A DNA stretch of 64,000 nucleotides from Clostridium chauvoei (GTDB lineage: Bacteria > Bacillota > Clostridia > Clostridiales > Clostridiaceae), in the NCBI RefSeq assembly GCF_002327185.1, contig NZ_CP018624.1:1-64000 (forward strand), in the 5' to 3' direction. Both the position numbers and the translations under genes were made by a program. The notes beneath the pieces were generated by a model that did not search any database, was not told where the DNA came from, and saw only the letters and a program-made list of their open reading frames with translations. Shown piece after piece: positions 28,391 to 40,041 of this stretch. Positions within the stretch are counted from its first letter, which is position 1. The number at the start of each line of letters is the position of its first letter.

Positions 28391-29395
28391 ATGAAAATAA
28401 CGATCAAAGATGTAGCAAAAGAGGCAAATGTATCTCCATCAACAGTATCTAGAGTATTATCTAATAGTAATAGGATAAGTGAAGAAACTAAAACAAGGGT
28501 TAATAAAGCTGTACAAAAACTTAACTATACACCAAATATTATTGCAAGAGGATTAGCCAATAATAGAACTAAAATATTAGCAGCAGTATTACCACAAAGT
28601 GCAGAGGGGTTATTTGAAAATCCATTTTTTATTCAAGCAATGAGAGGTATGAGTATATATGCTCAAAAGGAAAATTATTATATAATGTATGCCTTTAAAG
28701 AAGATGACAAAGATGATGAAGTGTGGATAAGAAGATTTATTGATAGCAATTTAGTAGATGGAATATGTCTTTTAAATTCTAAAGAAGATGATAAGTGTAT
28801 AAAGTATCTAAAAGAGCAATCAGTAGATTTTGTAGTAATAGGTAGACCTGAAGAAGCAAGTGATGTTTTATGGGTTGATAATAATAATGTTAAGGCAATG
28901 AAGGATCTTGTATGTCATTTAATAAAAAAGGGGCATAAGAGAATAGGCTTTATGGGTGCCAGAGGAAATTTAAATGTTTCTATAGATAGATTAAAGGGGT
29001 ATCAAGAAGCATTAATTGACAATGGTATTAAGATAGATAGTAATTTAATTATGGATTTAAAAAATTTCACTGAAGAACAAGGATATAAAGGAGCTAAGTC
29101 ATTATTAAGTATAGTAGAACCTACAGCTATTGTAACAACAGATGATTTATTAGCTTTTGGAGTACAAAAATATTTATTAGAAAAAAATATTACTACAATT
29201 GATTTAGTTGGATTTAATAATTCACCGTTATCTAAATATCAAAATCCACCATTATCATCTGTAGATATTAATTCAAATAAACTAGGATATTATGCTGCTA
29301 AGTTATTAATTGATAAACTAGAAGGTAGAATTGATGGCGTATCAAATTATATAATTGAAACAGAATTAATAGAAAGAGAATCAATTAAAAAATAA
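28391..29395 (+). CDS. LacI-family transcriptional regulator
   Basis: A 334-residue repressor with an N-terminal LacI helix-turn-helix (TIKDVAKEANVSPSTVSRVL), the hinge region NIIARGLANNRT and a periplasmic-binding-protein-like sugar domain (FMGARGNLNVSIDRLKGYQEA, AIVTTDDLLAFGVQKYL). It most resembles MalR or other maltodextrin-type regulators of Firmicutes. The next gene is a ROK glucokinase and a LacI-type operator lies between them, so it may control glucokinase and itself. The inducing sugar is unknown. GAGAGG precedes the ATG. Confidence 0.85.
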   Translation: MKITIKDVAKEANVSPSTVSRVLSNSNRISEETKTRVNKAVQKLNYTPNIIARGLANNRTKILAAVLPQSAEGLFENPFFIQAMRGMSIYAQKENYYIMYAFKEDDKDDEVWIRRFIDSNLVDGICLLNSKEDDKCIKYLKEQSVDFVVIGRPEEASDVLWVDNNNVKAMKDLVCHLIKKGHKRIGFMGARGNLNVSIDRLKGYQEALIDNGIKIDSNLIMDLKNFTEEQGYKGAKSLLSIVEPTAIVTTDDLLAFGVQKYLLEKNITTIDLVGFNNSPLSKYQNPPLSSVDINSNKLGYYAAKLLIDKLEGRIDGVSNYIIETELIERESIKK

Positions 29396-29398
29396 ATT

Positions 29399-29428
29399 TT
29401 GCAAAAACTGTGCAAACGGTTGTATAAT
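29399..29428 (+). promoter_or_regulatory. Promoter with embedded LacI-type operator
   Basis: TTGCAA (29399-29404) and TATAAT (29423-29428) are 18 bases apart. Between and partly over them lies TGCAAACGGTTGTA (29411-29424), an imperfect palindrome with the central CG typical of LacI and CcpA-type operators. A repressor bound there would block the promoter in front of the glucokinase gene. Confidence 0.55.
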
Positions 29429-29570
29429 GAATATTATATTAAGCTAAATAAAGATAATTTAAGATTAAAAGTAAATTTAAATTTTATAAACGATTTTATC
29501 AATGATATACTATATAGTATAGAAATGAATATATATTAAAATATATGTAAAGGTATGTATGGAGGTAAAC

Positions 29571-30515
29571 ATGAATAAAAAATTTGTAATTGGTGTTGAT
29601 TTAGGTGGGACTAAGATTTATACAGCTTTAGTTGATTTAGAAGGAAATATAAAAAAAGAAATAACAATTAAAACAGAAGCTGAAAAAGGCGAAGTTGCAG
29701 TTTTAGAGAAAATATTATATACAATAGATACTGTATTAGAAGGTACAGATATAAATGAAGTTAAAGCTATAGGGGTTGGATCACCAGGACCTTTAGATGT
29801 AGAAAAAGGACTAATAGTTTATACTCCTAACTTACCATTTAAAAACTTTAATATAGTTAAACCAATAAAGGATAAATATAAGGTAGATACTTATTTAGAT
29901 AACGATGCTAATGTTGCAACTTTAGGTGAGTTCATGTTTGGAGCTGGTAAAGGAAGCAAGAACATGGTATTTATAACTGCTAGCACTGGAATAGGCGGTG
30001 GTGCTATATTAAACGGAAATTTATTTAGAGGTAGCACAGCAAATGCTCTAGAAGTTGGACACATGACAGTAATGCAAGGTGGTCCAAGATGTGGCTGTGG
30101 AAATACTGGTTGTGCAGAAAGTTTAGCATCAGGAACAGCTATAATGAAAAGAGCAAATGAGGCAGTAGCAAGTAATGCAAATACAAGTTTAAAAAACTAT
30201 GATAAGGTTACAGCAAGAGAAGTATTTATAGAAGCTGAAAAAGGAGATCTTGTAGCTAAAGATATATTAGATAATGCATTATCATATTTAGGTATTACAG
30301 TAACTAATGTAGCAAATATATTTGACCCAGATATTATAGTTATCGGTGGTGGAGTAAGTAATGGCGGAAGAATCGTCTTTGATAAAATTCAAGAAGAAAT
30401 GAATAGAAGATGCTTAAGAACTATAGCTACTAATTGTAAAGTTGAAAAAGCTGTTTTAGACAGTAAAGCAGGTGTTTTAGGAGCAGCGGCTTTAGCAATA
30501 TTAGAAAGTAAATAG
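29571..30515 (+). CDS. glcK: ROK-family glucokinase
   Basis: Phosphorylates glucose with ATP at the start of glycolysis for sugars that enter unphosphorylated, for example from maltodextrins. From the ATG at 29571 (after GGAGGT) the protein has 314 residues. It shows the phosphate motif GVDLGGTKIYTALVD, the sugar-binding LEVGHMTV and the zinc site CGCGNTGCAES. IVIGGGVS near residue 260 closes the ATP fold. An upstream in-frame ATG at 29559 overlaps the ribosome binding site and is rejected. Other ROK kinases are possible, but the sequence fits glucokinase well. Confidence 0.9.
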   Translation: MNKKFVIGVDLGGTKIYTALVDLEGNIKKEITIKTEAEKGEVAVLEKILYTIDTVLEGTDINEVKAIGVGSPGPLDVEKGLIVYTPNLPFKNFNIVKPIKDKYKVDTYLDNDANVATLGEFMFGAGKGSKNMVFITASTGIGGGAILNGNLFRGSTANALEVGHMTVMQGGPRCGCGNTGCAESLASGTAIMKRANEAVASNANTSLKNYDKVTAREVFIEAEKGDLVAKDILDNALSYLGITVTNVANIFDPDIIVIGGGVSNGGRIVFDKIQEEMNRRCLRTIATNCKVEKAVLDSKAGVLGAAALAILESK

Positions 30516-30521
30516 GATAAA

Positions 30522-30555
30522 TAAGAGTTCAGTATAATACTGGACTCTTATTTTT
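30522..30555 (+). terminator. Terminator after glcK
   Basis: TAAGAGTTCAGTA pairs with TACTGGACTCTTA (one G-T pair), followed by TTTTT. Confidence 0.88.
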
Positions 30556-30689
30556 ACGTTAATATGAAAAATATTGAGAAAATAGATGTTACAAAGACTT
30601 AATAGAGAGAGTTTATATTCAATAAATTGGAAAAATGTTGAATGTGGGTGTATTATTCAAGTAGAAACAAGTATAAAGGGGTTGGGATA

Positions 30690-31208
30690 ATGATTTTTGG
30701 AAATAAAATGTATTTGAGAAGTGTGGTTAAAGAGGATATAGAGGCTTTATATAATATTTGTACAGACAAAGAAGTTTTGAAATATAATTATGGTTCTGTA
30801 GGAATTCCATCAAAGGGAACTATTATGGATCAGTTTCAACATTTAAATAGACCTAATAGAGAAGAATTAACTATAGTAAATAATGATAGACAAGTTATAG
30901 GGTATGTTTATTACAAGGAAAATAGGTACACTATAGATACTTATTCAATAGGGATTACAATAGGACGAGCTTATTGGGGAGATGGGTATGGAAGAGATGC
31001 GACAATACAATTATGCAAATATTTATTTTACAAAAAGAAAGCTCATAAAATAGAATTAGAAGTAGTTAAGGAAAATGCTAGAGCCGTTAATTTCTATAAA
31101 GAACTAGGTTTTATAGAAGAAGGAGTTAGAAGAAGTAAGTATTATTTAAAGGGAGAATATTTGGATACTATAGTAATGGGTATGCTAAGAGCTGAATTTA
31201 AATTATAA
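30690..31208 (+). CDS. GNAT-family N-acetyltransferase (RimJ/RimL type)
   Basis: From the ATG at 30690 the product has 172 residues. It follows the pattern of ribosomal-protein-type and small-molecule acetyltransferases: MYLRSVVKEDIEALYNI at the start, GITIGRAYWGDGYGRDA for the acetyl-CoA loop, then IELEVVKENARAVNFYKELGF and EGVRRSKYYLKGEYLDTIVMGM. An in-frame ATG 48 bases upstream lacks a ribosome binding site. The acceptor is unknown: a protein N terminus or an amine. It stands alone between glcK and addB. Confidence 0.85.
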   Translation: MIFGNKMYLRSVVKEDIEALYNICTDKEVLKYNYGSVGIPSKGTIMDQFQHLNRPNREELTIVNNDRQVIGYVYYKENRYTIDTYSIGITIGRAYWGDGYGRDATIQLCKYLFYKKKAHKIELEVVKENARAVNFYKELGFIEEGVRRSKYYLKGEYLDTIVMGMLRAEFKL

Positions 31209-31251
31209 TTACGGTAATAATTAAAGTATATTAATAATTAGGAGGGTGGAT

Positions 31252-34200
31252 ATGGGAATAAGATTTATATTTGGTAGATCAGGAACTGGGAAAAGTAAAT
31301 TTTGCTTAGAACAAATAAAAAAGAAAATAGATAATGGGAGTGATAGAAAGTTAATTTTATTAGTTCCAGAACAATATACCTTTGATACACAAAAGAAACT
31401 TTTAGATATGGTTGGTGAACCAGGTTTATTAACATCAGAAGTTTTAAGTTTTAAAAAAATGTCACATATGGTATTTGATGAATGTGGTGGACGTACAAAT
31501 ATAAGAATGCAAGATACAGGAAAAAATATGTTAATTTATAAGTTGCTTAAGGATAGAGGCGAAGAACTTGAATACTTTAATAGAATGTCAAAGCAACAAG
31601 GATTTACAGGGATAGTATCAAAAGCAATAACTGAATTTAAAAATTACAACATTTCCCCGGAAATGTTAGAGGAAAATGATATAGATATAGAAGATGAAGA
31701 ATTAAAAAAGAAAATTAAGGATTTAGGTTTATTATTTAGAGAATTTAATGATACTTTGCATAAGAATTATATAGATGCAGAAGATGAACTAATACTACTT
31801 ACAAAAAAGTTAAAGGATTGTAATTTATATGATGACTCAGAAATATGGATTGATGAGTTTATAACATTTACTCCACAACAAATAGAAGTTATAAAAATGT
31901 TAGCTAAAAAAGCTAAAACTATAAATATAACTTTATGTTGTGATAATTTAAGTCAAGGCTCTACAAGTGATGAAACTGATGTATTTGATATAATAAAAGG
32001 CACTGAGAATAAGGTTTTAAAAATGATGCAAGAAAATAATATTGGATATATGGAGCCTATAAATTTAAATAAAGGATTTTCTTATAGATTTAAAAATAGT
32101 AAAGAAATTCAGCATATAGAAAAACACTTTTTTACTTATCCTTTTAAAGAATATAAAGAGGATGTAAAAGATATAAGAATATATAAAGCTAACAATAGTT
32201 ATGATGAAATTGAAGCAATAGCAAAGGACATACTAAGATTAGTTAGAGATAATGATTATAGATTTAAAGATATTGCAGTAGTATGTAGGGAAATAGATAA
32301 TTATGAAAAAATAACTTCTGTAATATTTAATGAGTATAATATTCCATATTTCTTAGATAAGAAAAGAGATGTATTAAATAATCCATTAATAGTTCTTATA
32401 ATATCAGCATTAGAAATATTAATAAGTAATTGGTCTTATGAAAGTGTATTTAAATACTTAAAAAGTGGACTTATAACTATAGATTCTAATTATATAGATA
32501 TACTAGAAAACTATGTATTAGCTAATGGAATAAAAGGTTACAAGTGGACTGGAGAGTTGATAATACAAGACGAAGCAACACAAAATGAAATATTAATAAC
32601 TGAAATAATGGAAGAGGTAAGAAGACCTTTAATTAATTTACATAACAAAATTAAGGGTGATAAGAAAGTAATAGAGTTATGTACATCTTTATATGAGTTT
32701 TTAGTAGAATTAGATGTATTTAAGGTTATGGAAATTTGGCTTGAAGAGTTTGATAAGCAAGGCTTACAAGATAAAATAAAGGAATATAATCAAGTTCCTG
32801 CTATGGTTATGGATATGTTAGATCAAGCTGTTGAAGTATTAGGTGATGAAGTTGTAGATATTAAAGAGTTTACAAAAATATTAGTTTCAGGATTTGAAGA
32901 AAAAGAAATAGGAGTTATTCCTATGTCATTAGATCAAATTAATATTGGTAATATTGATAGAATAAAAGGAAGAGAAGTTAAGGCTTTATATATAGTTGGA
33001 GTAAATGATGGAATTTTCCCATCTGCAAATAAAGAAGAGGGTATTTTATCAGATAGAGAGAGAAATTTACTTAAGGAAAAAGGTATAGAACTAGGCGTAG
33101 ATACTAAGAGTAGAGCCTTCCAAGAACAATTTATGGTTTATACAGCCTTAGCAATACCATCAGAATATTTAATGGTTACCTATCCTATGGCAGACTTTGA
33201 GGGGAAATCATTAAGACCATCTATAATAATTCCTAGGATTAAAAAGATATTTCCAAGGTTAGAAGAAGAAAGTGATATATACAACAAGGGATTAGCTAAA
33301 GATAAATTCAATAAAATAACAGCACCTACTCCAACTTTTAACGAACTTATATCAGCTTTGAGAATGGATTTTGAAAAAGAAGAAGTAGAAAGTTATTGGG
33401 CAGAAGTATTTAAATGGTTTGAAGAAAGTGATGAGTTTACTGACAAGATAAAAAGAATGTTTAATGGGTTAAATTATTCTAATTTAGTTGAAAATATGCC
33501 AAAAGAAAAAATAAGAAAGCTTTATGCAAGTGATAGTGGAAAGCTTATGTTTAGTGTTTCAAGAATAGAAAAGTATTCACAATGTCCTTTTGGATATTAT
33601 GTTCAATATGGATTAAAGGCTAAGAATAGAAAGGTATATGAATTTACAGCACCTGATTTAGGGTCTTTTATGCATGATATATTAGATGACTTTACCAATA
33701 AAGTTAAAGATGAAAAAATAGCTTGGGCAGATTTAGATAAGAAAAGATGTAAGGAAATTATAGGACAGTTAATAAGTAGAAAATTAGCAGAGGATTCAAA
33801 CTCAATATTAAATAGTAATAAGAGATATATGTACTTTGCTGATAGATTTAAAAGAACTATAACTAAATCAGTTATGGTAATTGCTGAACAAATGAAAAGA
33901 GGCGAGTTTGAAGTATTCAAAAATGAATTTTCCTTTGGAAACTTCAAAGATGGAGAACCTATAAAAATAGATTTACCTTCTAAGGACACTGTTTATTTAG
34001 TTGGAAGAGTAGATAGAATAGATACCTTAGAGATGGATGGAAATACATATCTAAGAATAGTTGATTATAAATCAGGAGCTAAGAAGTTTGATTTAAATGA
34101 ACTTTATTATGGACTTCAAATACAACTTTTAGTTTATTTAGATGCATTACTTAAGAATTCAAAGTATCTTTTAGAAAAGCAAGCCATACCTGGTGCTATA

Positions 34201-34689
34201 CTTTATTTTAAAATAGATGATCCAATAATAAAATCTAAAAAGGAATTAGAAGAAGCAGAAATACAAAAGCAAGTTTTAGATAAATTAAAAATGAATGGAT
34301 TAGTATTAAAAGATGCTAAATTAGTTAGGGCAATGGATAAAAATATGGAGACATATTCTTTAGTTGTACCAGCAGCATTTAAAAAAGATGGTGACTTTAC
34401 AAATAAAAGTTCAGTAGTTACAGAAGAGCAATTTAGAATATTGAGGGAATATGTTAATAACAAAATGATTGAGATTTGTGAAGAAATGTTAAGTGGAGCT
34501 ATAAAAATAGAACCTTGTAAAACTAAACAAACTAATTATTGTACTTATTGTGATTATTCATCTATATGTCAATTTGATACAGGAATAGAAGATAATAAGT
34601 ATAAGGTTATTTTAAAGAAAGATAATGATGAGCTTTGGCAATCAATGAGAGATAAGGTAGCAGATATTAAAAAGGAAGGTGAAAAGTAA
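31252..34689 (+). CDS. addB: ATP-dependent helicase/nuclease subunit B (AddB)
   Basis: AddB and AddA form the RecBCD-like complex that resects double-strand breaks until it meets Chi. The 1145-residue protein has Walker [12 protein letters not shown] at the N terminus. The C-terminal nuclease domain carries [17 protein letters not shown] and [15 protein letters not shown]. An iron-sulfur staple is formed by Cys in YSQCPFGYY near residue 780 and the final [10 protein letters not shown]. The ATG at 31252 is chosen because the GTG at 31246 overlaps GGAGGG. addA starts two bases after the stop codon. Confidence 0.97.
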   Translation: MGIRFIFGRSGTGKSKFCLEQIKKKIDNGSDRKLILLVPEQYTFDTQKKLLDMVGEPGLLTSEVLSFKKMSHMVFDECGGRTNIRMQDTGKNMLIYKLLKDRGEELEYFNRMSKQQGFTGIVSKAITEFKNYNISPEMLEENDIDIEDEELKKKIKDLGLLFREFNDTLHKNYIDAEDELILLTKKLKDCNLYDDSEIWIDEFITFTPQQIEVIKMLAKKAKTINITLCCDNLSQGSTSDETDVFDIIKGTENKVLKMMQENNIGYMEPINLNKGFSYRFKNSKEIQHIEKHFFTYPFKEYKEDVKDIRIYKANNSYDEIEAIAKDILRLVRDNDYRFKDIAVVCREIDNYEKITSVIFNEYNIPYFLDKKRDVLNNPLIVLIISALEILISNWSYESVFKYLKSGLITIDSNYIDILENYVLANGIKGYKWTGELIIQDEATQNEILITEIMEEVRRPLINLHNKIKGDKKVIELCTSLYEFLVELDVFKVMEIWLEEFDKQGLQDKIKEYNQVPAMVMDMLDQAVEVLGDEVVDIKEFTKILVSGFEEKEIGVIPMSLDQINIGNIDRIKGREVKALYIVGVNDGIFPSANKEEGILSDRERNLLKEKGIELGVDTKSRAFQEQFMVYTALAIPSEYLMVTYPMADFEGKSLRPSIIIPRIKKIFPRLEEESDIYNKGLAKDKFNKITAPTPTFNELISALRMDFEKEEVESYWAEVFKWFEESDEFTDKIKRMFNGLNYSNLVENMPKEKIRKLYASDSGKLMFSVSRIEKYSQCPFGYYVQYGLKAKNRKVYEFTAPDLGSFMHDILDDFTNKVKDEKIAWADLDKKRCKEIIGQLISRKLAEDSNSILNSNKRYMYFADRFKRTITKSVMVIAEQMKRGEFEVFKNEFSFGNFKDGEPIKIDLPSKDTVYLVGRVDRIDTLEMDGNTYLRIVDYKSGAKKFDLNELYYGLQIQLLVYLDALLKNSKYLLEKQAIPGAILYFKIDDPIIKSKKELEEAEIQKQVLDKLKMNGLVLKDAKLVRAMDKNMETYSLVVPAAFKKDGDFTNKSSVVTEEQFRILREYVNNKMIEICEEMLSGAIKIEPCKTKQTNYCTYCDYSSICQFDTGIEDNKYKVILKKDNDELWQSMRDKVADIKKEGEK

Positions 34690-34691
34690 CT

Positions 34692-37600
34692 ATGGGTGAA
34701 ACTAGATGGACTAAAGAGCAATTACAATCAATAACTACAAGGAATTGTAATCTTTTAGTAGCGGCAGCAGCAGGATCTGGTAAAACTGCTGTATTAGTAG
34801 AAAGAATAATAAGGATAATAACAAATGAAGAAAATCCTATAGATATTGATAGACTATTAGTAGTTACTTTTACATCAGCAGCTGCTGCTGAAATGAGGGA
34901 GAGAATAGCAGCTGCTATTTCTAAAGCATTAGAGGAAAATCCTAATTCTAAGGTACTACAAAGACAATTAACATTATTAAGTAGGTCTAATATAACAACA
35001 ATGCATTCATTTTGTTTAGATGTAATAAAAAATCATTTTCATACAATAGATTTAGATCCTAGCTTTAGAATATCTGATGAAACAGAAAATACTTTATTAA
35101 AGCTTGAGATTATAAATGAATTGTTTGAAGATTATTATGAAGAAGAAGATAAGGATTTTAAAAACTTACTAGAATCTTATAGTGGTTATAGAGATGATGA
35201 AAAGTTAAAAGATATAGTTTTAGATTTATATAGATTTTCTATGAGTGGACCTTGGCCAGAAAGGTGGTTACTTGAAAAAGCAGAGGAATTTAATATAAAC
35301 ACTTTAGAAGAATTAAATAATACTGAATGGATAAAGGTATTAAAGGATAATATAGCTGTTGAAGTAAGTGGATATTTAAGCATGCTAAGAAAGGCTGTAG
35401 ATATAATAAACGAAACTGAAGGGTTAGAACCTTATTTAGAAGCCTTTATAAGTGATATAGAGGCTTTACAGAATGTTTATTATTCTTTAGATGGAGGAAT
35501 AGAGGATTTATTTAAAAGTTTATCATCAGTGGAGTTTATAAAGCTTAAAGTAGTTAGAAAAAACAAAGTAGAAGATGAAGAAGCACAAAAAAACGTTAAA
35601 AATATTAGAGATGGTATAAAGAAAAAGATAAATAAGCTTATAGAAGATAGTTTTTCAATGACACCAGAAGAATCTCTAGATGGTATAAGGAACTCATATC
35701 CATATATGAAAACATTAGCTAATATAACATTAGAGTTTTCTAAAAGGTTTGCTGAAAAAAAGAAAGAAAAAAATATATTAGATTTTAATGACTTAGAACA
35801 TTTATGCTTAAAGATATTAATAAAAGTAGATGAAAATGGAGATATAAAACCTTCAAAGGTATCAGAAAGCTTTAGAGAATATTTTGATGAAGTATTGGTA
35901 GATGAATATCAAGATTCTAATAATGTACAAGAAACTATAATAGATTTAGTATCTAGAAAGACTATGGAAAATCCTAATGTATTTATGGTTGGAGATGTTA
36001 AACAAAGTATATATAGATTTAGGCAAGCGAAACCTGAATTATTTTTAGATAAATATAATAAATACCCATTAACTGAAGGTGAAATCAACAGGAAGATCCA
36101 ATTATATAAGAACTTTAGAAGTAGAGAAGAAGTTATAAGTGGTGTTAATTTTATATTTAAAATGGTTATGTCAAAAACAGTTGGAGAATTAGAATATACG
36201 GAAGAAGAAAGCTTAAACTTAGGTGCTAGTTATAAAGAAATAAATGAAGATAATGTAATAACAGCAGGACCTATAGAACTTCATATATTAGATAAATCAG
36301 GTATTTTAGATGAAGAGGATATAGAGGATTATAGTGATGATAATTCTTCAGAAGAGGAAGAAGAATTAGATGGAATTACATTAGAAGCTAGAATTGTTGC
36401 AAAAAGAATAAATGACCTTATAAACCCTAAAAATGGAGAGGTTTATAAGGTAATAGACAAAAGTACAGGAGAATATAGACCTTTAAAATATAAAGATATA
36501 GTAATCTTATTAAGAGCAACTAAAAATTGGTCAGAAATATTCTTAGATGAATTAGGTTATGAAGGTATTCCTGTTTATGCAGATACTGGAACAGGATATT
36601 TTGAATCTATAGAGATAAGAACTATAATGTCTCTTTTAAAAATTATAGATAATCCAATGCAGGATATTCCTATGATTGCTGTATTGAGATCACCTATTAT
36701 AGGATTTACAGCAGAAGAGCTTGCAGATATAAGACTTTTAGATAAGGAGAAGTATTATTATGAGATTATTAGTGGAATAGCTAATAGTGAATATGATGTT
36801 AATTCTAAATTAAAAGGAAAATGTATTGAGTTAATAAGAAACTTAGAAGTTTGGAGAAAAAGAGCTATATATACTCCTATAGATGAGTTTATTTGGTTTT
36901 TATATATGGATACTGCTTATTATGGATATGTGGGAGCTATGCCTAATGGTAAGCTTAGACAAGCGAATTTAAAAATATTATTTCAAAGAGCAAAGCAATA
37001 TGAGCAAACTAGTTTTAAGGGATTATTTAACTTTATAAACTTTATTAATAAGCTTAGAAAATCTTCAGGAGATATGGGGAGTGCAAAAATTCTTGGGGAA
37101 AATGAAGATGTAGTTAGAATTATGAGTATCCATAAAAGTAAAGGGCTTGAGTTCCCTGTTGTATTTACATCAGGAGTAGGAAAGCAATTTAATCTTATGG
37201 ATTTAAATAATCCAATTTTATATCATGATGATTTAGGATTTGGTCCGGAATATGTGGATTTAGAAAAGAGAAATGCATATAGTACACTTCCTAAAGAAGC
37301 AATTAAAAAAAGAATACGTCTTGAAACATTATCAGAAGAAATGAGAATTCTTTATGTTGCATTTACAAGGGCCAAAGAAAAGTTGATAATTACAGGAGCA
37401 ACTAGTAATTTAGAAAAATCTATATCTAAATGGTGTTCAGCTGCTGCTTTAGATTCAGAGTTAGTATTACCTTCAGAGGTTTTAAAGGGGAAAAGTTATT
37501 TAGATTGGATTGGAATGGCTTTATGTAAGCATAGAGATGGAAATCCACTAAGGGATTATATAGGTGCATATAAAGATATAATAACAAATGACTTTTCCAC

Positions 37601-38438
37601 ATGGAGTGTACAGTTTTGGAATAAAAACTTATTAACTGTGGATAAGAAAAATGAGTCTGTGGATGAAAGTGAAGAAAGAAAACTGTTTATAACTTCTGAA
37701 GTAGAGGTTGTGGATAAAGAAATAGAAAGAAGACTTGGGTATAAATATAAATATTCAGCGTCAGGAACTTTACCAAGTAACATTTCAGTTTCAGATTTAA
37801 AAAGAGCAGCTTACGAGGAAGAGGATGAAGACTTAAGAACAGTTAAAATATTTGGTGATAAGGAAGAGTTTAAGCCAAGATTCCTTAAAGAAAAGAAAGG
37901 TTTATCAGGATCAGAAAAGGGTACGATAATTCATTTTGTAATGCAAAAACTTGATTTAGATAAAATTAATACTTTAGAGGATATTAAACAGCAAATAGAT
38001 AATATGAAAGCTAATGAATTATTAACCAAAGAAGAAGCATCAGTAATAGATTGTAATAAGATAAAAGGATTTTTTGATAGTGATTTAGGAAAGAGATTAC
38101 TAAAAGCCTATTATAGTGAAGGAATGCTTAAAAGAGAATTCCCATTCTTTACAGAGGTTAGTAGCTTAGATATAGATAAGACATTACCTAAAGAAATTTA
38201 TAAAGATGAGAAAATAAGACTTCAGGGAATTATAGATTGCTTTTTTGAAGAAGAAAATGAAATAGTACTTTTAGATTATAAAACAGATTATGTTGAATTA
38301 GGTAAAGAAGAAAGTATGAAGGAAAAATATAAAATTCAAATAGAATATTATAAGAAAGCAATAGAAAAAGTTACAGGTAAAAGAGTAAAGGAAAGTTACT
38401 TATATTTATTTTACTTAAACAAAGAGCTAAAGCTATAA
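34692..38438 (+). CDS. addA: ATP-dependent helicase/nuclease subunit A (AddA)
   Basis: The helicase and second nuclease of AddAB. The 1248 residues follow UvrD-type helicase motifs: Walker [16 protein letters not shown] near residue 25, [24 protein letters not shown] near 400, [25 protein letters not shown] near 815 and [16 protein letters not shown] near 895. The C-terminal RecB-type nuclease has GIIDCFFEE and VLLDYKTDY. It lies two bases after addB, so translation is probably coupled. The codon region near 37593-37717 also contains several DnaA-box sequences. Confidence 0.98.
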   Translation: MGETRWTKEQLQSITTRNCNLLVAAAAGSGKTAVLVERIIRIITNEENPIDIDRLLVVTFTSAAAAEMRERIAAAISKALEENPNSKVLQRQLTLLSRSNITTMHSFCLDVIKNHFHTIDLDPSFRISDETENTLLKLEIINELFEDYYEEEDKDFKNLLESYSGYRDDEKLKDIVLDLYRFSMSGPWPERWLLEKAEEFNINTLEELNNTEWIKVLKDNIAVEVSGYLSMLRKAVDIINETEGLEPYLEAFISDIEALQNVYYSLDGGIEDLFKSLSSVEFIKLKVVRKNKVEDEEAQKNVKNIRDGIKKKINKLIEDSFSMTPEESLDGIRNSYPYMKTLANITLEFSKRFAEKKKEKNILDFNDLEHLCLKILIKVDENGDIKPSKVSESFREYFDEVLVDEYQDSNNVQETIIDLVSRKTMENPNVFMVGDVKQSIYRFRQAKPELFLDKYNKYPLTEGEINRKIQLYKNFRSREEVISGVNFIFKMVMSKTVGELEYTEEESLNLGASYKEINEDNVITAGPIELHILDKSGILDEEDIEDYSDDNSSEEEEELDGITLEARIVAKRINDLINPKNGEVYKVIDKSTGEYRPLKYKDIVILLRATKNWSEIFLDELGYEGIPVYADTGTGYFESIEIRTIMSLLKIIDNPMQDIPMIAVLRSPIIGFTAEELADIRLLDKEKYYYEIISGIANSEYDVNSKLKGKCIELIRNLEVWRKRAIYTPIDEFIWFLYMDTAYYGYVGAMPNGKLRQANLKILFQRAKQYEQTSFKGLFNFINFINKLRKSSGDMGSAKILGENEDVVRIMSIHKSKGLEFPVVFTSGVGKQFNLMDLNNPILYHDDLGFGPEYVDLEKRNAYSTLPKEAIKKRIRLETLSEEMRILYVAFTRAKEKLIITGATSNLEKSISKWCSAAALDSELVLPSEVLKGKSYLDWIGMALCKHRDGNPLRDYIGAYKDIITNDFSTWSVQFWNKNLLTVDKKNESVDESEERKLFITSEVEVVDKEIERRLGYKYKYSASGTLPSNISVSDLKRAAYEEEDEDLRTVKIFGDKEEFKPRFLKEKKGLSGSEKGTIIHFVMQKLDLDKINTLEDIKQQIDNMKANELLTKEEASVIDCNKIKGFFDSDLGKRLLKAYYSEGMLKREFPFFTEVSSLDIDKTLPKEIYKDEKIRLQGIIDCFFEEENEIVLLDYKTDYVELGKEESMKEKYKIQIEYYKKAIEKVTGKRVKESYLYLFYLNKELKL

Positions 38439-38442
38439 GATG

Positions 38443-38477
38443 AAGGTCATATATGGAAATTCATATATGACCTTTTA
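38443..38477. terminator. Bidirectional terminator between addA and cca
   Basis: AAGGTCATATATG pairs with CATATATGACCTT between two converging genes, with T-rich tails on both strands. Confidence 0.88.
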
Positions 38478-39836
38478 TTAATTAGTTTTAATGCTATTTT
38501 CTAGATATAAAAAAGCTTTATTTAGAAGAATAGCTCTATTATTTAAAGTAGGATTATCTAAGACTAAATTTAATAGATATTCTAATATCTCACCAATTAT
38601 TTTACCAGGAGTTAAATTAAAATTATTCATTAAAAATTTCCCGTCAATATCTAAATCTTTTATAGATAAAGGTTCTTTATTTTTTAATATATCTTTTACT
38701 CTAGCTTCAATAAAATCAATTTTAGCAAGAAAAGGCTCAGGAGCCCATAAGGCTTTTGTATCAGCTCGTTGTAGGTCAAATAATAAATAGATATTTTCCT
38801 TTCCAACCTTATTAATCAGTCTTTTAATTTCACCATCAGTAGGTAAATAATTAACATTTAATACAAGATGCTCAGCTATTATTGAACAAGATCTTTTTAT
38901 AGTATTATTATCAAAGGCTAATTCAGATAATATTTTTTTAGTCATAATAGCACTTTCTTCACTATGCCCAGGAAAATAGCAATGACCATTTTCTAAAAAA
39001 GTCATTGTATTTAATTTACCAACATCATGAAATAATGCAGATAACCTTAAAAGTAAGTCATTGTGTGTATTATCTATAACTTTTAAAGTATGTTTAAATA
39101 CATCTCTATTATGATTATTACAATTAGGAGTATAATTAACTAGTTCATGTATTTTAGGCAAGATTATTTTTAAGATGCCCGTATCTTCTAACATCTCAAA
39201 GCCTTTAGATGGATTATTAGAAATAAGAATTTTACAAAGTTCATCTCGTACACGTTCAGAACTAATATTACTTATTAATTTGTGATTTTTCTTTATTGAA
39301 TTATAAGTATTAACTTCAATTTCAAAATCAAGCTGACAACTAAAGCGTATTGCCCTAAGCATTCTAAGAGCATCTTCTGTAAATCTTTTATCAGCATCTC
39401 CTACACATTTGATAGTTTTATTTAATATATCATTTATTCCATTAAAATAATCTATAACTCCAGTGGTTTGATTATAAGCTAGAGCATTTACAGTGAAGTC
39501 CCTTCTAGCTAAGTCCTCTTTAATATTTCTAACAAATGTAACTGATTCAGGGTGTCTATTATCAACATAGTCACCATCAGCTCTAAATGTAGTAACTTCA
39601 TAGGATTCTTTATTTATAATAACAGTTATAGTTCCATGCTGTATTCCTGTAGGAATAGTTTTTTCAAATAGTTTTAGAGTTTCTTCAGGTAAGGCAGAGG
39701 TAGTTATATCATAGTCTTTAGGGTTTACTTTTAATATGCTATCACGAACACAACCACCTACCATAAAAGCCTCATATCCATTGTTATAAAAATTATCTAT
39801 TATAAATTGAACATCTTTAGGTATATAAATATTCAT
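38478..39836 (-). CDS. cca: CCA-adding enzyme / tRNA nucleotidyltransferase with HD domain
   Basis: Builds or repairs the CCA end of tRNAs. The 452-residue class II nucleotidyltransferase has GGCVRDSILKVNPKDYDI (the G[GS] and DxD catalytic part) near residue 28, RRDFTVNALAYN near 110 and RMLRAIRFSCQLDFEIE near 160. It is followed by an HD domain (LFHDVGKLNTM near residue 267) that may add phosphatase or phosphodiesterase activity. All tRNA genes in this window encode CCA, so repair is the likely main role. AAAGGAGC precedes the ATG. Confidence 0.93.
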   Translation of the reverse strand: MNIYIPKDVQFIIDNFYNNGYEAFMVGGCVRDSILKVNPKDYDITTSALPEETLKLFEKTIPTGIQHGTITVIINKESYEVTTFRADGDYVDNRHPESVTFVRNIKEDLARRDFTVNALAYNQTTGVIDYFNGINDILNKTIKCVGDADKRFTEDALRMLRAIRFSCQLDFEIEVNTYNSIKKNHKLISNISSERVRDELCKILISNNPSKGFEMLEDTGILKIILPKIHELVNYTPNCNNHNRDVFKHTLKVIDNTHNDLLLRLSALFHDVGKLNTMTFLENGHCYFPGHSEESAIMTKKILSELAFDNNTIKRSCSIIAEHLVLNVNYLPTDGEIKRLINKVGKENIYLLFDLQRADTKALWAPEPFLAKIDFIEARVKDILKNKEPLSIKDLDIDGKFLMNNFNLTPGKIIGEILEYLLNLVLDNPTLNNRAILLNKAFLYLENSIKTN

Positions 39837-39915
39837 TAATATTAATGCTCCTTTAAATTAAAGTTTATATTAATTATATTAGCATAAATAAGTATTTAGC
39901 TTTATATAAATTAAA

Positions 39916-39947
39916 AGATTACCTATGAAGAAATACATAGGTAATCT
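39916..39947 (-). terminator. Terminator of the L,D-transpeptidase gene
   Basis: AGATTACCTATG pairs with CATAGGTAATCT; on the minus strand a T-rich tail follows. Confidence 0.82.
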
Positions 39948-40041
39948 ATAGAATAAATTTAACAGTTAAATTTAAATATGTCTATTTCAGAATAATACTA
40001 TTATTAGCTATTTTAAATTAAGTATACTAATGTAAAGTTAT

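Noticed and set aside
28722..28730. Perfect DnaA box inside the lacI-family gene
   Set aside because: A single box without neighbours can occur by chance in 64 kb of AT-rich DNA.
33603..33989. 128-codon minus-strand frame inside addB
   Set aside because: Shadow of the conserved nuclease domain of AddB; no ribosome binding site or known motif.
38491..38790. 99-codon plus-strand frame inside cca
   Set aside because: Antisense to the C-terminal part of the CCA-adding enzyme; no translation signal.
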